The translations under genes and the position numbers were made by a program. A stretch of 22,415 bases of DNA from contig WFTN01000351.1 in assembly GCA_015485455.1 (NCBI GenBank), positions 1 to 22,415 on the forward strand, read 5' to 3'. Shown piece by piece: positions 14,218-22,415 of this stretch. Position 1 is the first letter of the stretch; each line of letters begins with the position of its first letter. Origin of the DNA: Planctomycetota bacterium. Lineage in GTDB: Bacteria > Planctomycetota > GCA-002687715 > DRQF01. The notes under the pieces were generated by a model, which did not search any database, was not told the origin of the DNA, and saw only the letters and a list, made by a program, of their open reading frames with translations.

Positions 14218-15468
14218 TCACCCCAATTGGGCTTGGGGTTGAGACAAAATTGTTTCCAACAGGTTGGTCTCTTCAAGAGAACTCACTTCTGCGCCCAACA
14301 GGCAAAACGCAAAGGTCGGCTGAGTCTTACCGGAGGGCAGTGCAAAGCGACACTTGAGAGGACCAGTCGCCCCCGCTACAACTTGGTGAACAAAGCGATG
14401 ACGAGCAACGATGGTGGTGGAATTGATCCAGCTTCGACCTTCGGGCCAACCGTCTACTCCTGGTGGATCGAAAATAGACTGACCCATCTTGTCGCAAAGC
14501 CGCGCCAATTGGGTGCCGGAAAATCGAGCCTCCAGAGATCTCAAGACGCCTAAGACAAATTCAACCGGGCTTTTAATTCGACCGACTCGAAATCTGTCAT
14601 CAAAGAACAAACGAGACGAAAGGAATCGCTTCAAGATCTCCCTGAAACAAAAGTTCTCCTGTCGTATGACCCTGGCCAGGTCATCGATTTCATTGTCCTT
14701 TGGCAGAGATCCCAAGAAGTAGAAACACAGCTTTCTCGCCAAATACTGGGAACAGGATTTCTGCTTCACAAGGATCTCAAGAACGTCATCGCCATCGAAA
14801 TTCCCCACTTTTCCCAGGATTCTCTTGTTCCCAGTATCCTGGGCCTGTTTATCGAGATAGAAACTTCCTTGAGCAAGACGCCAACCAGCGAATGCACGAG
14901 CGGCTTCTTTGACATCGTTCTCCGAATAATGCCCTTCACCCAGAGTAAATAGCTCCATCACTTCCCGGGCAAAATTCTCATTAGGTTTCTCCTTCGAACT
15001 CTTTGCTCCGTCCAAGAACACCAGCATGGCTGGGTCCCTTGCCACCTTTGCCAACAAGTGTTGGAAAGAGCCTAACCCCAACTCTAAAAAAAGATTCATT
15101 TGGTTGTTCATGGCCACAAGGTCGTTGACCTTGCGATTCCCACAAGCAAAGTGATCGTGCCAAAATAGAGCCATCTTGAACGACAGAGGATGGGTGGTGC
15201 GGGCAGCCTGCAGAAGAAAAGTCCCTTGCAGTGAAGTGAGGTCATTTCTCAAGGCAACTCGATGGGCCCGTGGACCTAAGCTTGGAGCCCTCACAGTCTT
15301 ACCACTTGAGCCCAGCATTTGTTCAACGGAGGCTTTCAGGCCCTGTGACTGAAAATCGATCGTGCGATTCATTGGCGCAGCGAACTCTCCTCGACACAAA
15401 AGATGACGGGCTTCTTCGAGGCGGAAGGCACCGGAGTAAGTGGACATGCTGTTCTTTTCGGATCTCAT
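14218..15468 (-). CDS. DUF1800 family protein
   Basis: This is a 416-residue protein. The start at 15468 makes an ATGA overlap with the upstream gene's stop, which supports it over the later ATG eight codons in. DUF1800 hallmarks are FWHDHF (102-107), PAMLVFLDG (146-154), PNENFAREVMELFTLG (162-177), YSENDVKEAARAFAGW (181-196) and, later, PPGVDGWPEG. The function of the family is unknown. It is somewhat shorter than many members. No signal peptide or membrane segment is visible, although its DUF1501 partner has a Tat signal. It could stay in the cytoplasm or ride out through Tat bound to DUF1501; the latter is inference. Confidence 0.9.
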   Translation of the reverse strand: MRSEKNSMSTYSGAFRLEEARHLLCRGEFAAPMNRTIDFQSQGLKASVEQMLGSSGKTVRAPSLGPRAHRVALRNDLTSLQGTFLLQAARTTHPLSFKMALFWHDHFACGNRKVNDLVAMNNQMNLFLELGLGSFQHLLAKVARDPAMLVFLDGAKSSKEKPNENFAREVMELFTLGEGHYSENDVKEAARAFAGWRLAQGSFYLDKQAQDTGNKRILGKVGNFDGDDVLEILVKQKSCSQYLARKLCFYFLGSLPKDNEIDDLARVIRQENFCFREILKRFLSSRLFFDDRFRVGRIKSPVEFVLGVLRSLEARFSGTQLARLCDKMGQSIFDPPGVDGWPEGRSWINSTTIVARHRFVHQVVAGATGPLKCRFALPSGKTQPTFAFCLLGAEVSSLEETNLLETILSQPQAQLG

Positions 15469-17111
15469 TTGGCGATCTCCGCGGTCTGGGCATTCAATTC
15501 CCAGACAGTAGAGCCTTCCAAGACAATGTGCCTCATGGAAACCCTCTTCAGGGTCTTGACGATACGCAACAAGCCGTCAACAAACTGGGCGGCTTCGACT
15601 TCATCTTCACCTGCATCCAAGATCCTCTGGTCAAGGAAATAAATTCGGTTGAGCGCCAACATCTTCCCAACAACTGGGCCAGCTAACTCAATGGAGTCAC
15701 CGCGAACCTTTTTGCCATTGTTCTCCTTCTTGGACTCGGTAAGACATCGTTGGACCAGCTTGCTGGCTAAGGATAGATCGGAAGATAGAATCAATTTGTG
15801 GTTCGCGAAAGCCAACGACGGGGTGAAGTTGTACTCTATCTTCTTGCGTTTGGTCTGGGGATCATCCAAGAAGTGAGCCGTCAAGATGTTGACTCCTTGG
15901 ACCATTCGACTGCCTTGCAGCATAGGTTGCCGGCGAGTCTGTTCGGCATCAGCGTTGACCACGCCAATGGCTGTTTGAAAAGCAACCTGAAAACGCTGCT
16001 GTTCGTCGTCTGAGAATGAGGTATCAACAACCATGGCGAAGGACGGAAGAATCGTCTCAGACGGCTGTTCTATAGCTTCTCGATTGGCCACAACGATCTC
16101 CAATCCTCCTTTTGTTCTGGCCATCAATTGATCAAACGGGAATCCAGCCAAGAAGATGTTGATCGTTTGAGAAAACCCGGCTAATCCCGCTTTGCCAGCT
16201 TCGGGAATGATTTCTGAACGTTGCTGCCAGAATTGTGCTAAATCGCGATCAAAATAGAGCCGAGCCATTTCGCCATCGATGCTCTTTGCAGGAGTTCTGA
16301 TGCGGTTGGAAGTGTTCCATTTTGAAGCCCGTTTCTCTCGGTTCATCAACCGAACATGGAGTTTGAGTTGATCAGTCCAGCTGCCGTAGCCGAAAGCAAA
16401 CACACTGGCATCCACGTCCTCCAAAAATCCCTGAAACAAGAGAATCTCCAAGGCTTCCTTTAGCTTTCCTTCAGCGAATGATTCCCCATCAAGCAGTTCG
16501 GATGTATTGACCAAGAACATGAAGTCAGCCTTCTTCGAAGTCTTCTTCATCAATCGAAATCGAGGAGATTCCCCCATACTGTTCTTCTTCTCCAGCCGTC
16601 CAACCTCCCGGAGTGAAGAAGGTCTTTCGCCCCAATAGAGAAAACGGTCGTCGGCGCCGATGATGCCGCCCTTACCTAAGGTGATCCAAGTGATTCTTTT
16701 TTTCTTTCCTCGCTTGGTGATCTCGAAGTCTTTGGAGAGAGATGAGATTTGCTGGGCCAGTTCCTCTAAGTCAATTGCTCCCCCATGTTTGGCACTCAGA
16801 AAAACTGCGGGTCCGGTGGCGGAGAATCGGAGCCCAACACCTGTCTCACCTTTCAGATAAGGCGCTAAAACTCCCCAAATGTTCTTCGCAAGACTCAATC
16901 CCGGCTCGCTCAGGGCGTCCGCGTAAGCCGGGTGCGCCAAGATGGCCTTGGCAAACAAGGTTGACTCAATTCGCTCAACCAGGCGTTTGGCATCAGCGAA
17001 TTCGAGATAAATGTGACAGTCGGATGGTGTTCGGTGACTGGGGGACTGGCCGAAGGCGGAAATGGAGGGGATTGCGAAAGCGAGGAGGAAACAAAGTGGG
17101 GCAAGTCTCAT
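15465..17111 (-). CDS. Large exported protein of unknown function, first gene of the DUF1800-DUF1501 operon
   Basis: This is a 548-residue protein from the ATG at 17111, which gives a good signal peptide (MRLAPLCFLLAFAIPSISA, cleavage near residue 19-22). Starts at 17138 and 17231 are also in frame but place 9 or 40 mixed residues before it. The ribosome-binding site at 17111 is weak (AGAGA). I do not recognise the family. The mature start (SDCHIYLEFADAKRLVERIE and then GVGLRFSATGPAVFLSAKHG) resembles the planctomycete type of secreted protein that measures fixed globular blocks, in the style of DUF3352, but this is a resemblance only. No membrane anchor, lipobox or repeat was seen. Its stop overlaps the DUF1800 start (ATGA), so it is firmly tied to that operon and is probably an envelope partner of DUF1800 and DUF1501. 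Confidence 0.8.
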   Translation of the reverse strand: MRLAPLCFLLAFAIPSISAFGQSPSHRTPSDCHIYLEFADAKRLVERIESTLFAKAILAHPAYADALSEPGLSLAKNIWGVLAPYLKGETGVGLRFSATGPAVFLSAKHGGAIDLEELAQQISSLSKDFEITKRGKKKRITWITLGKGGIIGADDRFLYWGERPSSLREVGRLEKKNSMGESPRFRLMKKTSKKADFMFLVNTSELLDGESFAEGKLKEALEILLFQGFLEDVDASVFAFGYGSWTDQLKLHVRLMNREKRASKWNTSNRIRTPAKSIDGEMARLYFDRDLAQFWQQRSEIIPEAGKAGLAGFSQTINIFLAGFPFDQLMARTKGGLEIVVANREAIEQPSETILPSFAMVVDTSFSDDEQQRFQVAFQTAIGVVNADAEQTRRQPMLQGSRMVQGVNILTAHFLDDPQTKRKKIEYNFTPSLAFANHKLILSSDLSLASKLVQRCLTESKKENNGKKVRGDSIELAGPVVGKMLALNRIYFLDQRILDAGEDEVEAAQFVDGLLRIVKTLKRVSMRHIVLEGSTVWELNAQTAEIAK

Positions 17112-17202
17112 GGCGGGTTCTCTGCAAGTGGGACTCATATCGTTACTATGAGACAGCATTCGCCAGAAAACGGCAATATTGCCAAGCAAAAATTTCGACA
17201 CG

Positions 17203-17228
17203 AAAATGGCCTTCCGAAAGGAAGGCCA
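17203..17228 (-). terminator. Intrinsic terminator after the suf operon
   Basis: On the minus strand TGGCCTTCC (17228-17220) pairs perfectly with GGAAGGCCA (17215-17207) around TTTC, followed by TTTT (17206-17203). It lies about 72 bases past the sufT stop and before the next minus-strand gene. Confidence 0.75.
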
Positions 17229-17249
17229 CATTCAATTCATGGGTACATG

Positions 17250-17293
17250 GGGGTTAGGCAACCCCTGGGGCCTGCCCATCAAGAAAGGCAGGC
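17250..17293 (-). repeat. Two adjacent hairpins just after the sufT stop
   Basis: GCCTGCC (17270-17276) pairs with GGCAGGC (17287-17293), and GGGGTT (17250-17255) pairs with AACCCC (17260-17265) around AGGC. Neither is followed by a T-run. With the terminator at 17203-17228 they form three consecutive stems in the 3' end of the suf mRNA, possibly protecting it from 3' exonucleases. Confidence 0.45.
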
Positions 17294-17299
17294 AAAGAC

Positions 17300-17785
17300 C
17301 TAAAACATGTTGAGTTGGAGCTTGGCAGCTTCGGTCATCATGTCTGGAGTCCAAGTGGGTTCCCACGTCAAGACCATTTCGACCTTGCCGATTCCCTCCA
17401 AAGCCTTGATCTTTCGCTCCATTTCCATGGGAAGATCTTGGGCGGCGGGGCAGTTGGGAGACGTCAAGGTAAAGGAGACCTTCACGTCGTTTTCCGGGCT
17501 CACATCAACAGCGTATATGAGTCCCAATTCATAAATGTTCACGGGAATCTCTGGATCAAAAACGGTTCGAATGACTGTTATCACCAGATTCTTGACCCGT
17601 TCCTGTTCGGGAGAAAGAGTGGCAGGAACCTTGGCCTCATCGCCGGCATCAGAATCTGATTTGGGGTCAAGAGCTTGATCCCTCGCCGGTGTTGATTCTG
17701 GGGTTTCTGAGGTCTCATGCTCTACTTCAGGGATGCCCTCACCGAATGGGTTCTTGCTGGCTTCTTGTTTCATTTCTTCACTCAT
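17300..17785 (-). CDS. sufT: SufT-like DUF59/MIP18-family Fe-S assembly protein
   Basis: This is a 161-residue protein from the ATG at 17785, which forms an ATGA overlap with the sufS stop; longer frames run into sufS. Residues about 60-161 are the DUF59 (MIP18) domain: VFDPEIPVNIYELGLIYAVD, then TLTSPNCPAAQ with the conserved cysteine, and LTWEPTWTPDMMTEAAKLQL at the end. SufT-type proteins help Fe-S cluster assembly or delivery in the cytoplasm. The first 55 residues are acidic and low in hydrophobic residues (EVEHETSETPESTPARDQ), an apparently disordered extension not needed by the core family. It is the last gene of the suf operon. Confidence 0.9.
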   Translation of the reverse strand: MSEEMKQEASKNPFGEGIPEVEHETSETPESTPARDQALDPKSDSDAGDEAKVPATLSPEQERVKNLVITVIRTVFDPEIPVNIYELGLIYAVDVSPENDVKVSFTLTSPNCPAAQDLPMEMERKIKALEGIGKVEMVLTWEPTWTPDMMTEAAKLQLNMF

Positions 17786-19038
17786 GCGAAAAGCTCCAGT
17801 GATTTCTTCAATGCTATGATGAATTGTTCGACGTCTGCGGGTGTATTGTAGACAGCAAATGATGCCCTGGCTGTGGCGGGAATGGCAAAGTGCTTCATGA
17901 CGGGCTGAGCGCAATGATGTCCGGCTCTCACAGCAACGCCATACTGGTCAAGAATAGTTCCAATGTCTTGAGGATGGGCATCATCACTCCAAAACGAAAG
18001 GACTCCCGCTTTGTTCTTGGCCGTTCCGATCACGCGGACACCTGGAATCTCAGATATCAGTTTCGTGGCGTAGCCCAGTAGAGCATTCTCATGGGTTGCG
18101 ATTTTCTTGATGCCTATGCCTTGCATCCAATCGACGGCAGCTCCCATTCCAATAACGGCGGTGATGTTGGGAGTACCAGCTTCGAAACGCATAGGTGGAT
18201 CATTGTAGGTGGTGCCAGCAAAAGACACTTCATCTATCATGTCCCCACCACCTTGCCAGGGAGGCATATCCTTCAGCAAGGCGGCCTTGCCAAAGAGGGC
18301 ACCTGTGCCCGTGGGACCGTACATCTTGTGGGCGGAAAAAGCGAAAAAGTCACAATCCAAGTCAACAACGTCGATTTTCATATGAGGAGCGCTTTGGGCT
18401 CCATCAACAACGATGACGGATCCATGCTCATGAGCTTGGGACGCCATTTCCTTTACGGGATTGATGGTGCCAATAGCATTGGCCACATGATTGACCGCCA
18501 CCAGCTTTGTTTTCGGACCGAGAAGTCCAGTATAAGCTTCCAAATCGAGCACACCGTCATCATCCATGGGAATCATGATAACGCGAGCGCCCACTTCTTC
18601 CGCCAGCAATTGCCATGGAACAATGTTGCTATGGTGCTCAAGTTCCGAAACCAGAATTTCATCGCCAGCTCTTACTTGGGTGCGGCCCCAAGTCTGGGCA
18701 ATTAAGTTGATGGCCGCCGTGGTACCACTGGTGAAGACGATTTCGGACTCGGATGTGGCCCCCAAGAACCCTGCGACCTTACCTCGTACTTCTTCATACT
18801 TCGCTGTGGCACGCATGGAAAGTGTATGCATTCCACGATGAATGTTGGAGTAATCGTGGCTCTCGAAGTCGTGAGTGCAATTCAAAACGGTCAGGGGCTT
18901 CTGGGCTGAGGCAGCACTGTCCAAGTAGCAAAGTGGTTTTTCATTCACTTCTTGCTGAAGGATGGGGAACTGATTCCGAATCGATTGTAGTTCCTCTTGC
19001 GCCATGAAGTCATAGGTTGATTTCTCGTCCATCATCAT
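17782..19038 (-). CDS. sufS: Cysteine desulfurase SufS
   Basis: This 418-residue PLP enzyme takes sulfur from L-cysteine as a persulfide and feeds it to the SufBCD scaffold. The PLP lysine is Lys238 in FSAHKMYGPTGTG, and the persulfide cysteine is Cys376 in AGHHCAQPVMKHF. SELEHHSNIVPWQ and VDGAQSAPH are also typical of the SufS (group II) type. The first of three ATGs (19038) overlaps the sufD stop as ATGA; the next two are immediately in frame, so the true N-terminus could be one or two residues shorter. No SufE or SufU sulfur acceptor is seen in the visible part of the operon. Confidence 0.96.
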   Translation of the reverse strand: MMMDEKSTYDFMAQEELQSIRNQFPILQQEVNEKPLCYLDSAASAQKPLTVLNCTHDFESHDYSNIHRGMHTLSMRATAKYEEVRGKVAGFLGATSESEIVFTSGTTAAINLIAQTWGRTQVRAGDEILVSELEHHSNIVPWQLLAEEVGARVIMIPMDDDGVLDLEAYTGLLGPKTKLVAVNHVANAIGTINPVKEMASQAHEHGSVIVVDGAQSAPHMKIDVVDLDCDFFAFSAHKMYGPTGTGALFGKAALLKDMPPWQGGGDMIDEVSFAGTTYNDPPMRFEAGTPNITAVIGMGAAVDWMQGIGIKKIATHENALLGYATKLISEIPGVRVIGTAKNKAGVLSFWSDDAHPQDIGTILDQYGVAVRAGHHCAQPVMKHFAIPATARASFAVYNTPADVEQFIIALKKSLELFA

Positions 19039-20390
19039 GATCCAATCTCGACACTTGAACTGTGCTTGGCTACGCGCTCCGAGAGGAAAGTCTCCAGTTG
19101 TTCCTTGATCTTGGGGATGGTGATTTTCTCGACCACATCGCCAGCAAATGCTCGGGTGAGCATGCCGCGAGCTTCAACTTCGGGAATTCCCCGGGATTGC
19201 AGATAGAAAAGCGACTCCTGATCAAGTTGGCCGACGGTAGCTCCGTGAGAACAAGCAATATCATCGCAGTAGATTTCAAGTTGTGGACGGGTTTCCGCTG
19301 TGGCGTCGTCACTCAAGAGGAGGTTCTTGTTGGTCTGGTGGGCATCCGTTCCTTTGACACCTTCTTCGGCAATGATAGCGCCATTAAAGATGCCAACGCT
19401 CTTGTCGCTCATAATTCCCTTGAAGAACTGCTCTGATCGCGAGGCATCTTGGGTATGGTGAGCAACAATAAACTGATCGGCAACGCGGTCGCCATCCACA
19501 ACGTAAAGGCCATTGACCTCACAGTGAGTATGAGGGCCTCCTTGTTCCATGAACATTTCAGTACGTCCCACCTTGGCTCCTGAGACGACAGAAACAGACT
19601 TAAAGGAACTGTTCGTTTCTTGATGGACTTCGCTTACCCCAACATGAAAAGCCCCTTCGCTTTCCAATTGAATACGACAGTGTTCCACTTGAGAGTCACC
19701 TGCTAGCCAGAATTCTGTCATCGAGTTGAGCAGGTAGCAGGCTTGGTCGTTAATTCCCGCATAGCGTTCAACGATGGTGCATTGGGCCCCCTGCTCAAGG
19801 GCAACGATGTTTCTGGGATGGCACATAACATCATGATCGCTGCAGCCATTCAAATAGAGGATGTGAATGGGAACATCGATGTGCTGACTGGCTTTTACTT
19901 CAATAAAAGCGCCGTCATCAGAGAATGCTGAATTCAGTGCGCGAAATCCGTCGTTGAGGTGTTCAACATGACGCCCTTCTGCTTCTTCCAATCTGCTGGC
20001 GTCCTTCGCCAACAAGTCACTCATGGAGCAAACCGTTAAACCCTCAGGCACGTTGTCGAGGACGGAGATCTGCGGGCAAAAAACACCGTCAATGAAGACG
20101 ATCCGAACAGCACCTTCGTCCCAATATACCGACTTTCCCAGTACTGCTTCAGCCCCTGACGAATCGGGGGCATGAGGTAAAACGTAGTTAGGTGCCAACA
20201 TCTTCGTGACGGGCGTATACTTCCATGCTTCATTTTTGCGATCAGGAAACCCAAGGGCCTTTAATTGGGCGAAGGCGGCTTCTCGGCGCTTCTTGAGCCA
20301 AGAAGGTTCTGTCTTCTTTGACGCTAAGAAATTGTCAAAACAATCTTGGAACTTCAGTACTTTGGGTTCGCTCGTGGTTGTTTGTGTCAT
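19035..20390 (-). CDS. sufD: Fe-S cluster assembly protein SufD
   Basis: This is a 451-residue scaffold subunit that pairs with SufB on the SufC ATPase dimer. The start is the ATG at 20390, with GGAG six bases upstream and 16 bases after the sufC stop; the longer in-frame reading overlaps sufC and adds a non-conserved basic stretch. The conserved C-terminal core reads CDDIACSHGATVGQLDQESL, then FYLQSRGIPEVEARGMLTRA, including the histidine that is important in SufD. The N-terminal part has the typical PSWLKKRREAAFAQLKALGFPDRK...AWKYTP helical region. Its stop overlaps sufS. Confidence 0.95.
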   Translation of the reverse strand: MTQTTTSEPKVLKFQDCFDNFLASKKTEPSWLKKRREAAFAQLKALGFPDRKNEAWKYTPVTKMLAPNYVLPHAPDSSGAEAVLGKSVYWDEGAVRIVFIDGVFCPQISVLDNVPEGLTVCSMSDLLAKDASRLEEAEGRHVEHLNDGFRALNSAFSDDGAFIEVKASQHIDVPIHILYLNGCSDHDVMCHPRNIVALEQGAQCTIVERYAGINDQACYLLNSMTEFWLAGDSQVEHCRIQLESEGAFHVGVSEVHQETNSSFKSVSVVSGAKVGRTEMFMEQGGPHTHCEVNGLYVVDGDRVADQFIVAHHTQDASRSEQFFKGIMSDKSVGIFNGAIIAEEGVKGTDAHQTNKNLLLSDDATAETRPQLEIYCDDIACSHGATVGQLDQESLFYLQSRGIPEVEARGMLTRAFAGDVVEKITIPKIKEQLETFLSERVAKHSSSVEIGS

Positions 20391-20406
20391 AGCAGGCTCC
20401 AGGGTC

Positions 20407-21165
20407 TCAGCGTGAGATTCCCGTCTCCTCTTCAATCCAATTGTAACCCTTTTCTTCCAATTCGAGTGCAAGGGATTTGTCTCCAGACTTGACAATCTGG
20501 CCCTTTAAGAGAACGTGCACAAAGTCCGGTTGGATGTAGTCCAACAAACGTTGATAGTGAGTAATCACGATGATCGAGCGTTCTGCGCTCCGCAGGGCAT
20601 TGACCCCGGCGGCAACCGCTTTAAGCGCGTCGATATCCAACCCAGAATCTGTTTCGTCGAGAATGGCAAGGGTGGGTTCCAGGAGCGCCATCTGAAAGAT
20701 CTCGTTGCGCTTTTTCTCGCCCCCGGAAAAACCGTAGTTCACCGCCCGGGAAAGAAGATCTTTCTTCAGGTCCACAATCTTGAGCTTCTCGTCTACCAGT
20801 TTCATGAAATCCACAGCATCGAGTTCTTCCAAACCCTTGGCCTTGCGCTGGGCGTTCACGGCGGTTTTCAAGAAATACATGTTGTTGACGCCTGGAATGG
20901 CGACAGGATATTGGAACGCCAAAAATATCCCTGCACACGCTCTTTCTTCAGGGCTCATTTCCAAGAGATTCTGCCCCAAGAAAGTGGCAGATCCTGAGGT
21001 CGCTTGGTATCCTTCCCGTCCAGAAAGAAGATAAGAGAGCGTGCTCTTTCCAGAGCCGTTAGGCCCCAGAATGGCATGGACTTCACCTGGATTCACTGTG
21101 AGGTTGAGGCCATTGATGATTTTCTTGCCACCAATGTTCGCTTCTAAGTTTTCGATCTTAAGCAT
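20407..21165 (-). CDS. sufC: Fe-S assembly ATPase SufC
   Basis: This is a 252-residue ABC-type ATPase, the energy-coupling subunit of the SufBCD complex in the cytoplasm. Walker A is GPNGSGKST (34-42), the Q-loop glutamine is near residue 85 in FLAFQYP, the signature is FSGGEKKR (146-153), Walker B is LAILDE (167-172) and the H-loop histidine is His203 in ITHYQR. The ATG at 21165 has AGGA upstream and lies 12 bases after the sufB stop. Unlike transport ABC proteins, it has no membrane partner here. Confidence 0.97.
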   Translation of the reverse strand: MLKIENLEANIGGKKIINGLNLTVNPGEVHAILGPNGSGKSTLSYLLSGREGYQATSGSATFLGQNLLEMSPEERACAGIFLAFQYPVAIPGVNNMYFLKTAVNAQRKAKGLEELDAVDFMKLVDEKLKIVDLKKDLLSRAVNYGFSGGEKKRNEIFQMALLEPTLAILDETDSGLDIDALKAVAAGVNALRSAERSIIVITHYQRLLDYIQPDFVHVLLKGQIVKSGDKSLALELEEKGYNWIEEETGISR

Positions 21166-21177
21166 TTGTTTTCCTAA

Positions 21178-22415
21178 CTAACCGATCGCGCCTTCAAGAC
21201 TAACTTCGAGGAGCTTCTGCGCTTCAACGGCAAACTCCATCGGTAATTCCCGAAACACTTCTTTGCAGAAACCATTGACAATCATGTTCACCGCATCTTC
21301 CTCGGTGATACCTCTTTGGCGCAGGTAGAAGAGCTGATCTTCGCTGATCTTTGATGTGGTGGCTTCATGTTCAACTTGAGCTGATTTATTGCCAACTTCG
21401 ATGTATGGGAAAGTATGAGCCCCACAATCCGACCCCATAAGCAAGGAATCGCATTGGGAATAATTTCGGGCACCCGTTGCCCCTTTACCGATCTTGACCA
21501 ATCCGCGATAGGAATTGTGGCCATGACCTGCTGAGATTCCCTTCGAAACGATGGTGCTCTTGGTGTTCTTGCCAATGTGGATCATTTTCGTCCCGGTATC
21601 AGCTTGCTGATACAAGTTCGTCAAAGCCACCGAGTAAAATTCACCTACCGAGTTGTCGCCCTTAAGGACGCAACTGGGGTACTTCCAAGTGATAGCCGAT
21701 CCTGTTTCTACTTGAGTCCAGGAGATTTTCGCGCTGTCATGACAAACACCGCGCTTGGTCACGAAGTTAAAGATGCCACCATTGCCATCTTTATCACCGG
21801 GATACCAATTTTGCACCGTGGAATACTTGATTTCAGCATTGTCATGGGCAACCAGCTCCACAACTGCCGCGTGCAATTGGTTCTCATCTCTTTGAGGAGC
21901 AGTGCAGCCTTCAAGATAGCTGACATAACTTCCTTCATCGGCGACCAAGAGTGTTCTTTCGAACTGTCCAGTCCCTTCGGCGTTGATCCGGAAGTAAGTC
22001 GAAAGTGCCATGGGGCAGCGAACGCCTTTGGGAATGTAGACGAATGAACCATCGCTGAAAACAGCGGCATTCAATGCGGCAAAGTAATTGTCGGTGTAAG
22101 GAACGACGGTTCCCAGATATTTCTTGATCAACTCGGGGTGACTTTCAACTGCCTCAGAGAAAGAACCGAAGATGATTCCCTTTTCGGCGAGTTGAGCTTT
22201 GTAGGTGGTTGCTACCGAGACACTGTCAAAAACAGCATCAACAGCGACGCCCGCAAGAGCCGCTCTCTCATTCAATGGAATGCCGAGTTTCTCATAGGTT
22301 TCCAGAAGTTCTGGGTCAACTTCGTCAAGACTCTTTGGCCGATCTTCATCGGATTTCGGTGCAGAGAAATAGATAATGTCTTGGTAGTCGATTTTCTTGT
22401 AATGAACTTTGGGCC
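21178..22415 (-). CDS. sufB: Fe-S cluster assembly protein SufB, 5' end cut by window edge
   Basis: The visible 411 codons cover most of SufB, the main cluster-building scaffold. The reading frame stays open past an internal TTG at 22275 to the window end, with [19 protein letters not shown] and [20 protein letters not shown], which are typical SufB sequence. So the gene starts outside the window, probably some 50-70 residues upstream. Hallmarks include [26 protein letters not shown] and the conserved cysteine in [14 protein letters not shown]. The stop TAG is at 21178-21180. It is the most upstream suf gene seen, so the promoter and any SufR or IscR-like regulator lie to the right of the window. 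Confidence 0.96.
   Translation of the reverse strand, partial: PKVHYKKIDYQDIIYFSAPKSDEDRPKSLDEVDPELLETYEKLGIPLNERAALAGVAVDAVFDSVSVATTYKAQLAEKGIIFGSFSEAVESHPELIKKYLGTVVPYTDNYFAALNAAVFSDGSFVYIPKGVRCPMALSTYFRINAEGTGQFERTLLVADEGSYVSYLEGCTAPQRDENQLHAAVVELVAHDNAEIKYSTVQNWYPGDKDGNGGIFNFVTKRGVCHDSAKISWTQVETGSAITWKYPSCVLKGDNSVGEFYSVALTNLYQQADTGTKMIHIGKNTKSTIVSKGISAGHGHNSYRGLVKIGKGATGARNYSQCDSLLMGSDCGAHTFPYIEVGNKSAQVEHEATTSKISEDQLFYLRQRGITEEDAVNMIVNGFCKEVFRELPMEFAVEAQKLLEVSLEGAIG

Noticed and set aside
18091..18705. 204-codon plus-strand frame opposite sufS
   Set aside because: Shadow of a conserved PLP enzyme; no ribosome-binding site or family signature.
22273..22275. TTG codon as the start of sufB
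   Set aside because: The frame is open to the window edge and encodes recognisable SufB sequence, so this is an internal leucine codon.
1..22415. Mobile element, CRISPR array or phage-like defence island
   Set aside because: No transposase, integrase, direct repeat array or target-site duplication was found on either strand.

Overview
The window is bacterial chromosomal DNA of moderate GC content. It is densely coded, and most genes have Shine-Dalgarno-like start sites. A Tat-type DUF1501 protein next to a DUF1800 protein, a multi-span membrane protein with a sulfatase-like domain, a small ECF sigma factor and a SufBCDS-SufT cluster together suggest a Gram-negative environmental bacterium. 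That gene mix is often seen in Planctomycetota and related lineages, but the phylum is an inference I cannot prove from this sequence. No prophage, insertion sequence, CRISPR array or rRNA was seen.

Layout. Positions 1-735 (minus) hold the start of RNase Z, cut by the left edge. Facing away from it is a plus-strand metabolic operon (934-5700): thiolase, cyclophilin, crotonase-type enoyl-CoA hydratase, a second thiolase, and an isopropylmalate/isocitrate dehydrogenase-family enzyme. It ends in a clear intrinsic terminator. A gene-poor stretch (5761-6098) with several possible RNA hairpins precedes a tiny unrecognised protein that has its own terminator. Next comes an ECF sigma factor overlapped by a short anti-sigma-like gene, followed by an exported TPR-type protein. 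A bidirectional terminator at 8153-8189 marks the convergence with the minus-strand genes. UDP-glucose 6-dehydrogenase comes next on the minus strand, then a plus-strand tRNA-Val(UAC).

The right half is two minus-strand operons, read from right to left. The first is sufB (cut by the right edge)-sufC-sufD-sufS-sufT, an iron-sulfur cluster assembly operon that ends near 17300 in hairpins and a terminator. The second (17111 to 9809) is five tightly packed genes: a large exported protein of unknown function, DUF1800, Tat-signal DUF1501, a CysZ/EI24-family membrane protein, and a membrane-anchored alkaline-phosphatase-superfamily enzyme. Three of the four junctions are ATGA stop-start overlaps and the other is a 13-base gap, so the five products probably work together. 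This operon is the best candidate for an undescribed envelope system. Its last enzyme lacks the cysteine or serine that true sulfatases need.

Other points worth attention are an NADP-type Lys-Tyr pair in the dehydrogenase, a zinc-free and membrane-free anti-sigma candidate, and an orphan small protein with a structured leader.
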